A DNA stretch of 64,000 nt, taken from contig OZ004585.1 of assembly GCA_963924555.1 (NCBI GenBank), positions 1,005,488 through 1,069,487 on the forward strand, written 5' to 3'. The notes under the pieces were generated by a model. That model was not told where the DNA came from. It saw only the letters and a program-made list of their open reading frames with translations, and searched no databases. Made by a program: the position numbers and the translations under genes. The stretch comes from Crambe crambe. Its lineage: Eukaryota; Porifera; Demospongiae; Poecilosclerida; Crambeidae. Of this stretch, positions 57,211-64,000 are shown piece by piece. Numbering within the stretch: position 1 is the first letter of the stretch; every line of letters starts with the position of its first letter.

Positions 57211-57421
57211 CTGTGCTCAATAAATGCTCCATCTTGAGAGTGTATAAAAAGATGACAGCTATCAACAACCACCATAAGGTCAATATCAGAGGAATGAACC
57301 AGACATGGCGGGAAATGGCCGGGGAGCTTCTCTGCTTTGGCTTGTGTCCATGGAAACAGTAATACTGCCTCAGGTGCTGGACCCGAGACTTCCACAGGTC
57401 TGCCAGTTGAGACCTCAGCAT
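57211..57421 (-). CDS. First exon of a type II membrane protein
   Basis: ATG at 57421 starts MLRSQLADLWKSRV, a basic cytoplasmic part of about 43 residues, then one membrane helix (VWFIPLILTLWWLLIAVIFL), then KMEHLLS, ending at a GTGTGA donor at 57210. The N-in/C-out pattern fits Golgi glycosyltransferases or sulfotransferases, but the catalytic part is not in view, so the class is a guess. A dead sister copy lies at 11511-14935. Confidence 0.5.
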
Positions 57422-57621
57422 CCTCCTAAAGTGATAAAGAGAGATCAAAACCAGAATACGTAAGCTTACGCTAGCTAGATCTTACCCGTGGAAGGTTTAT
57501 TACTCCTTTCTTTAGTTGCAAAAGACTGACAAACAAAACTTTGCTCGAATCCGAATCTGCCCTTCCGAGGCTAACCTTTATGCGCATGCGTTCAAACCTT
57601 GAACTTTGAACTCAGTAACTG

Positions 57622-57650
57622 GTAAAGGGTCGTCTACGCGAGACTAGGGA
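57622..57650. mobile_element. Solo end of a TAGTCTCGCG-family MITE
   Basis: gtaaagggtcgtctacgcgagactag matches the right end of the 14.28-kb element. The partner end is not recognisable. Confidence 0.55.
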
Positions 57651-57659
57651 GCTCAAGGA

Positions 57660-58340
57660 TGAGGAAACAAGGAAAGAACCCACGTAACATCCGGGCTTCC
57701 TATGCTGTGCAAAGTATCATGATGGACACTAATCTGACGTAGCCATTAGATGGACACCTGACACTCTGAAGTAAAATGCTATCATGAACACCTTCATTAC
57801 AGAGTCAGCTACAACATATATGGGGATGATCATGGGAACAATATGGAAGGTCAGTATGAGAAAAACAAAACCAGAGTGAACACCACACTTACACATGTAG
57901 TGTGTTTCCTTCCACTCGTAAAACCTGGGTGACCTCTGACCTCCCGGATGTAGGATCCACTGCCAGGCTGTTGCAGACGATCTCAGTGTCCTGATTGCTA
58001 CCAAAGGGGAATACTCAACACTCACTGCAGGAAGATGAGCCTTCATGTGGAACCAATTCATTTTACATGCAGGAAGCTAGGGGACCCCCACCAGTTGCTG
58101 AGAAGAAAGTGCAAGTTGTATTTTGACTGCATCCACCTGATGTTGGTGAGCGTAGTTTAGATTCCTGTATAGCTCCACTCTATTATGTTCAAATGACCTA
58201 TCCATCCATATTCACTGAGTTAGAGTCAATGGCTTGACTCCACCCATTTGAACTGATAGCCTAACTCAATCTATTGGTTAACCCTATGTACTCACACAGT
58301 ACATACTGTATATGGTTTACAAGAGCCACCTCTAAAATTC
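57660..58340. other. No firm gene
   Basis: 57660-57715 continues the duplication with 15.08 kb. A minus-strand frame near 58030-57890 (SVEYSPLVAIRTLRSSATAW..) is open between plausible splice sites but has no recognised motif. Confidence 0.4.
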
Positions 58341-58865
58341 ATCATTTCCCATCTTACTGCCTTTTGTGTGTTGCCCTAGGATTCTGTGGCAGGGAGATGC
58401 ATCCAATGTGATTATCTCCCATTTATTATGTTGCTTCTACCAGGGGATGCATCTAATATCCTTGAATTATTAATTTAACCTCTTGTCTCCCATTTACTGC
58501 CTTTTTACTTCAGGATTCTGTACCAGGATGATGCATCTAATGTCTTTGAATCATTTAAATGATTCAAGTGCATCCCTTACCACAGTAACCTGACGGCACA
58601 GTAACACAACAAATGAGAGACAAAGGGTTAAACAACTCAAAGATATTGGATGCATCCCCTTGCCATTGTATCCAATGGTAACACACAGACAGACACAGTA
58701 CCACAATAAATGGAATAAGAGATTAACCCCTTGTCTCCCATTTATTGTGTTATTGTGCCGTGTGTTACCGCAGGTTACCATGGCAAGGGGGTGCATCCAA
58801 TATCCTTGTTTAACCTCTTGTCTCCCATTTATTGTGTTATTGCGTCTGTTTGTGTGTCCTTATAG
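58340..58865. repeat. Decayed array of exon-start copies (taccatggcaagggggtgcatccaa)
   Basis: About six copies, one inverted (58630-58720), of a unit containing ctcttgtctcccatttattgtg and taccatggcaaggggg followed by tgcatccaat. The last unit runs straight into the exon at 58866, whose first 35 bases are the repeat. Confidence 0.8.
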
Positions 58866-58964
58866 GATACCATGGCAAGGGGGTGCGTCCAATGTCATAT
58901 CCCAATATGATGTGAGGATCCACTTGGACTACATCCCTGACTACTTGAAACTACCAGAAATCAA
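58866..58964 (+). CDS. DRY_EERY-type exon (CLASRP/SWAP N-terminal domain)
   Basis: Between acceptor tatag and donor gtaagt, one frame reads PWQGGASNVISQYDVRIHLDYIPDYL. This matches the start of the DRY_EERY domain of CLASRP (PWQGD..MIDRFDVRAHLDHIPDY). This exon is exactly the kind missing left of the CLASRP-like gene at 1-2931, but lies 56 kb to its right on the same strand. No following CLASRP exon was found. It could be a duplicated exon, a second gene, or a sign of rearrangement or misassembly. Confidence 0.6.
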
Positions 58965-59562
58965 GTAAGTCGATGCCATCAGCAACTTGTAATTGTTTTT
59001 CTATTGGTTATCATATGACTGGTCATATGACTACTGATCATTCTTTGAATTAATATTCTATTCGTACTGCTGGGTTAATGTAGATGATCACATGACTGGT
59101 CACATGACTGGACTATAGACTGTATATGCATGTGTGCTACGGAAATTGGCAGAGGTGTTGGAGGCAAGATTTGATTGGTCAGGCCCGAAATTAAATGTAA
59201 TCCCCCAGACCACTGAAGCTCTACAATTTGTTCTATTCGAGCATCATAAGACACTTTCTTTTATTATAGCCACTGAATTAATCATAATAAATTAACTTGT
59301 TTTTCCCAAACTATTGGTCAGGCCTGGGCCTGACCTGTTCCACCACCTATGAGACTCGGTGTGGTGCATGCATGTGACATCCATGTGTTTGGTATGTGTT
59401 AGTGTGGTTCCTGCATATGACATGCATATAAATGTATGTTAGTCATGTGCTAGTGTGGTACATGCATGCGGCATGTGGATGTATACATGGTGCATTCTTG
59501 TTCAATAACAGACTGTGACATGATCTGTATGAATGCCTTTCTCATGCTACATTATAATATAG

Positions 59563-60480
59563 TTGGGAGGAAACTTGAAGATCTCCTGAGAGAGGAAGTG
59601 TCGACAGATGGCCCCACCCACAAGTGTGTCCTCTCTCCTGACACCCAGCGAATACAGAAGAAGTGTTTCAAAGATATTGTAAGATCAGCACATAATCAGT
59701 CATTAAATATTAGTCTCATATGAGTCAAAGATAGAGGGACATGTAATGTCTAGGAGAAATTTCAAAATTTGATGGATACTCGTCATAGTTTTGCTGATGT
59801 GTGTAGGATCCGAGTGAGATAGTGGACAACCATGTACATCTGGTTGACCATGGAGATGGAGGTTCAGGTTGCACTCTCCATCACTCTGTGAGTCTCCCTA
59901 AGCCCAATAAATAGTCCTCATCACAATGAGGCTAAAGAGAGAGGACTCAGTATTGCATTGCATTGTTGGTGCATATTCATTGATTGTTGCAGACCAAACA
60001 ATGGTGGAGACCTTTCAGACGTGCTGTCTTCATATTTGCTGCTCAAGTCCCAGACATGGAAGGGTAAGGGTGAGTGAAGTGAGACTAGATTCAATCAGTT
60101 ACTCTTTCATGTGGTCAATACAGTAACTTAAATTCCTCATAATTGCCAGGGGTGACCTTCAGTATATCTCTCGTTTGGTGCGTCTCATCAAACACTTTGT
60201 CCCCCTCTCCATCCTGGACAAGCCTGTTCTCTTCCAAGACCACACCCCTTCAAGCACCCATTCCCTCCCCGCTTCCCTTTCCTCCCACCCCGGCCTCTCA
60301 CAGTACAGTCATGGGAAATACTGTCTCTTAGCGTTTGATGCTTTCTATGAGAAAAATGGGAGAAGAAATGAATCCAAGACAACAATGTACATCCCCAATG
60401 AGTGTGCTGTTTGGTTGGGGGTGGAGTTTCCGAGTATTTCCACCCTGTCGGCTCGGTCAACCCATGCAGACACGAATTAG
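59563..60480 (+). CDS. Unassigned exons
   Basis: Open segments between GT/AG sites: 59563-59680 (GRKLEDLLREEVSTDG..QKKCFKDI), 59808-59888 (DPSEIVDNHVHLVDHGDG), about 59992-60060, and 60150-60480 (GDLQYISRLVRLIKHFVPLS..KYCLLAFDAFYEKNGR). The family was not recognised. They are probably 5' exons of the TBC1D19-like gene or of a separate plus-strand gene. Confidence 0.4.
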
Positions 60481-60881
60481 AGAACTGCAGCTAGAGGAAT
60501 CACCATCATTAAGTGGCTTGTAAGCATTTCTAGACTTGAGTAAAAATGGAAACCTTCCTAACTATAATATTATACCTTCACCCTCGTCTTCCCTCTTACA
60601 TCCCCCTCCCTCACCTTCCCTTACATCTACTCCCTCCTCCCCCAGCCCAACTCCATGGGTATGTAATATAATCATAAGCATGCACGACACATACATTATA
60701 ATGATTCACACCCACACAAATATGAACCTGTTTGTAACAAGTTCAATCCAGGTCAACATGTTTTGAAGGTCATTGTTTATATGATTAAGGTAGAAATCTT
60801 CTGACCATGTACTGTTATATTTTACTACATGCAGGTTCCGTTGAGTACATGGAGAAGTCCAATAAAGGTTGGTGATAACAA

Positions 60882-60929
60882 TATACATACATACATACAT
60901 ACATACATACATACATACATACATACATA
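60882..60929. repeat. (ACAT)n microsatellite
   Basis: About twelve tandem copies of acat/atac, between exons. Confidence 0.95.
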
Positions 60930-61099
60930 ATGCAGGGTGTTAGAGAGGTGCAACACCACTCTGATGGCCCATTTTCTTTCATGTGGTTAAACAATGAATT
61001 TTAATAAAGAATATCAAATCCTTTAATGTGGTATTCAAGCACCACTCTGATCAGTTTCACTGGAGAGAACCCTCATAATGATATAACCTCATGTTTGTT

Positions 61100-62621
61100 G
61101 GGATTGCTTAGTGCTGAAAAGGGACTATGGTCACTAGCGAAGGAGCTGTGCAAAATAGGCTGTCCTGTAGGTCATCGTAGAGAACTGTGGTGCAGGACAC
61201 TAGCACTGGACACCACTGAACCAGAGGTGAGGTGTAATGGTTTCTATAAAGGTTAGTCTATGCATGTGTGTATGTTTTCCTCCAGCATGCTTTCCATTAT
61301 GAGCATCTCAAGTCAGCAGTGGTGAAGTATGCTTTGATCTTTGAAAAAGTGATAGTCAATGTAATGTCTCACAATATATATATGCCCTGCACTTAATTCA
61401 ATCACCAACACACATGATCAGGATGTGAAGAAGACAGCTGCTAATGATGACAACTACTTTGAGGATGTCATGCACCAAACTCTCTTCTGCTTCCTCCATG
61501 ATTCATCACTGATTCAGCACTTTCAACACCTCAGTCCAACTCCACTGGACACTCACTACCAAGGTGCACATGCTCCATAGGTCGTCATGGTATCCATTGA
61601 ATTGATATTTATAGTTACAGGACAACCCGAGACACCAGATTCCAGGACAGTCTATCCCCCCAGTGGTAAATTCAAATGCAATGGTATTCATCATCATGTG
61701 TGTTTTATGCCTTTACGTCAACAACAGGTGTAGTGCCTTTTCATGGGTTCTCTCTCTATAGTGAGTCACACTTATCAATCTCTCACCCTCGTCCCTCTTC
61801 TCCCCCCTCTCCCTCCTTTCATTTCTCTTCCCTCCCTCCAGTTGCCCCTCTCTGTTTCTTGTTCAACAGACCTGACCACTTGTACGCTCTCTTCAAACAA
61901 TTATACTTGCTGTACACACATAACCAAACCACTGTTCTATCTCAATCCCCACTTTTGCAACACTCTTCCTTCTATAGGTTCTTTGTCCACTTTCATTCAC
62001 TGTCTTCACACCCCCAGGTAAGTTGTGTGTAATATGTATATACCCCCAAGTATGGTGATTCATTGTTGCAGAAGTAATTTACTTTCATTTTTCAGGGCAT
62101 TCTTAGCCTGTGTTGTGTCTCCTTCAGTGCAGAGAACCCGAACTCTTCAGGCACCTCAAACATATTAATGCCAAACCGTGAGTCCCTTCCCCTGTCCCCT
62201 CTCATATCGCCCTGCAGTGTTTGACTTGCTTTCTTGTGGCTAATGTTGGCCTTTTCTGGTTACCTTGACTCCCGTGAGGTGCTGTTGCTATGGGACAGGG
62301 TCATTGGTCACAATTCTCTCACTGTAATAGCAGGTTAGTCCCCTCAGCATGATTGTCTTGTATACTCTCTGTTATTGCTATAGTGATGGCTGTGGCCATA
62401 TTAGAGTTTCGTGCTATGAACTTACTCAAGGCTACCACATACAGTGAAGCAGAGGTATGCATGAACTTCTTTATAATGAACACTGGGATTTGCCCTTTCC
62501 CCCATAGGATATTCTTACTGACCTTCGCTGTGTTAAAGTCCTCCCTCTCCTCCGACAAACAGTTTCTGTAGCAACTTATGGCATTGCATTGAATGTTATA
62601 CATGCACAAAAGAAGATTTAA
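61100..62621 (+). CDS. TBC1D19: TBC1D19-like Rab GTPase-activating protein, 3' part
   Basis: TBC domains speed GTP hydrolysis by Rab proteins. Exons in family order: 61104-61230 (LAKELCKIGCPVGHRRELW, the TBC start), 61288-61361 (FHYEHLKSAVVKYAL), 61421-61563 (VKKTAANDDNYFEDVMHQTLFCF), 61621-61670 (VYPPS), 61727-61760 (GVVPFHGFSLY), 61840-61918 (VAPLCFLFNRPDHLYALF), 61979-62018 (FVHFHSLSSHPQ), 62097-62176 (REPELFRHLKHINAKP), 62217-62330 (FSGYLDSREVLLLWDRVIGHNSL), 62385-62456 (FRAMNLLKATTYSEAE), and the last exon near 62509-62621 (LRCVKVLPLL..KKI, TAA). Odd: exon 62097-62176 needs a frame change near 62115. Exon 62217 has an in-frame TGA at 62222-62224 where the human protein has Arg. So this is either a broken copy or sequence error. 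Confidence 0.75.
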
Positions 62622-62694
62622 TTTTTGCAAAATCACAGCTGGGTAGTGTATATAGCAAGATCAATGAAGTGAAGGATGCACAAATTACAGCTAG

Positions 62695-63099
62695 CTATAT
62701 GGTACAGGCAATAGTGTTTAACTTCATCCTTTCAAGTACTCCCTTCAAAAATTTCCATGATGGTTCATGATCTGGATCTTTTTGGTTTATCCAACGATCT
62801 ATGATTTCAACCAGCATCCTGGTAGATTGTTTTCCACAGCTTTCTTCAAATTGTTCCACATCAGTCTTCTTCAAGCCCAGTTCTAATGCAAGTTCTAAAT
62901 ATCGATGAACTGAAAGGTCTTTAAGACAGCGGTATACAACTTCAATCAGACAAAACTCCTTATCTATATTGTATAATACAGTAGCTAGTGAGTATTGAGT
63001 CAAAGGTATATTTACCGACAGCTTACTTCTGAATTTGTTGTCTTCACTGATTGAGACATTTGATGAAGATTCTGCAGAAGTATATTCTATGGTATGCAT
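62695..63099 (-). CDS. Death-domain protein, last exon(s)
   Basis: A minus-strand frame of 134 codons ends in TAG at 62695. The part nearest the end is a Death domain: ALELGLKKTDVEQFEES..MLVEIIDRWINQ..EPSWKFLKGVLER. The N-terminal part (SAESSSNVSISEDNKFRSK) is serine-rich; splice sites inside it are possible. Upstream exons would lie beyond 63100. Confidence 0.6.
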   Translation of the reverse strand: MHTIEYTSAESSSNVSISEDNKFRSKLSVNIPLTQYSLATVLYNIDKEFCLIEVVYRCLKDLSVHRYLELALELGLKKTDVEQFEESCGKQSTRMLVEIIDRWINQKDPDHEPSWKFLKGVLERMKLNTIACTI

Positions 63100-64000
63100 A
63101 TAAGCTAATAAATTAGTCCTCAGCTGGATGTGATTTTTCTCAGAAGCATATTACACAATGTTTACCCAGCCTTTGAGTATTTGGATTAGCAACATATGTA
63201 CCTGCTGTACTTAGTGTACTTGTATGGACTAACTTAATTAGGAGCTAATGTGGTTACTACAGCCTTAGCAATCATCTAAGGCTACGGTCAAAGAAAGAAA
63301 CAGTCTATGTATCCATTTTGGGTTGCACTTTTAAGGTCACACATTAGATAACTCAGTGCATACTAACTGTCACTTCAGAGTTTGAGTCTAATGGCTACAA
63401 CACAATTTTTAGTGTGCTTCATCCCTTTACCTACACTCGTGCTGTCATATGACTGACTACATTGCACACAAAATGTTTCATTTGGGGAGATCTGAGGAAA
63501 ATGGATTAATGGATTCAATTTGTGCAAAAGGTTGGCTATTTTGTGACACAAAAGTGGTGAACCTTCACTGGATTTATCAAAGGATGATGAGGCAACAAAT
63601 AAGAGTTCTCAATCATTGACTGCCTATCAAGCTCCACTTTAAATGCCATTACAAGATTCCTTTAGAGCCCACTGACAAAATAAAATCAAAGCTATGGCAA
63701 ATGGGGTTATCTATAGCTTCTACCTGCCCCTCCCACTTTAGTTCCTATTAGTATGTAGCTACCTTTGAACTTTTGTTTCATCCTTTCCTTACTCCTTTGT
63801 TCCGGCCTGGATCCACTGGTTCCTGCGTAGACACTATCTTAACTTATCTAGGCACTACATTTTATCTAAGTGAACGGTGTACAAGAAACTAACCACTTCT
63901 TGTTCGGCTAGCTGTTTAGATCATAGCTTGGTAGAAAAACCGAGTGTTATAAATCACTTATATCACTGGTCAGCACTTATCACTCTGAAACAGCTAGCCG
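63100..64000. other. No gene recognised
   Basis: AT-rich; probably an intron or 5' flank of the minus-strand Death-domain gene. Both strands read without a supported exon. Confidence 0.4.

Noticed and set aside
58551-58968. Overlapping frames with CLTLCLSFVVLLC-type hydrophobic repeats
   Set aside because: They come from the tandem repeat unit (cttgtctcccatttattgtg) read in several frames; only the last exon frame (PWQGGASN..) has family support.
1-62624. Reassigned TGA (read as Arg or Trp) to explain TGAs in CLASRP- and TBC1D19-like exons
   Set aside because: Frame changes accompany the TGAs in both genes, one apparent case (CLASRP exon 969-1043) disappears once the phase is set correctly, and animal nuclear genomes use the standard code. 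Decay or error is simpler.

Overview
This window looks like nuclear DNA of an animal with a compact, intron-rich genome, most likely a sponge (a demosponge such as Amphimedon; this is inference). Support: many short phase-1 introns with GT/AG ends, genes packed tens of bases apart, frequent tagctagc strings, conserved animal genes (CLASRP-like, TBC1D19-like), and a local wealth of Death domains and GTPase-plus-Death proteins of the kind known to be expanded in sponges. There are no bacterial features.

Left part (1-19 kb). A CLASRP-like SR-protein gene (1-2931, +) enters from the left edge. It has recognisable exons but broken frames. A TRAF-type zinc-finger exon with membrane segments follows (3563-4116, -). 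Next come two convergent, decayed gene copies: a DUF6589-family gene (5.36-8.62 kb, +) and a RecQ-like helicase (8.74-11.1 kb, -). From 11.5 to 15 kb lies one copy of a membrane-protein exon split by two insertions. One is a 2.58-kb element with TA target duplication, full of GACTCC repeats and remnants of a Ulp1-like protease and PHD-like fingers. The other is a 0.6-kb terminal-inverted-repeat element. An uninterrupted copy of the same exon at 57.2-57.4 kb proves both insertions.

Centre (19-41.5 kb). This is a cluster of Death-domain genes on the minus strand, with one F-box gene on the plus strand. The main object is 22432-31048 (-). Eight exons join in perfect phase into one protein of about 2657 residues: N-terminal helical region, kinase-like fold without catalytic residues, GTPase/COR-like module, a second module whose GTPase motifs are destroyed, Death domain, a third intact GTPase/COR-like module, Death domain. 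A second gene (37029-41436, -) has at least nine exons. It starts with a 2A-like ribosome-skipping motif (GDVETNPGP), then a Death domain, acidic linkers and repeats, and a second Death domain. Between them are a Penelope-like element fragment with a hammerhead-like core, and a 0.5-kb near-perfect palindrome.

Right part (42.8-64 kb). A complete, very young LTR retrotransposon (42817-47991) has Gag-protease-integrase-RT-RNase H in one frame, so integrase precedes RT as in Gmr1-like elements. It is followed by repeat-rich DNA with a segmental duplication (48.0-48.9 kb against 53.8-56.4 kb), the second copy of which holds a 1.79-kb hAT-like insertion. Then come the intact membrane-protein exon (57.2 kb), a DRY_EERY-type exon next to an array of its own fragments (58.4-58.96 kb), some unassigned exons, a TBC1D19-like gene (61.1-62.6 kb, +) and another Death-domain exon (62.7-63.1 kb, -).
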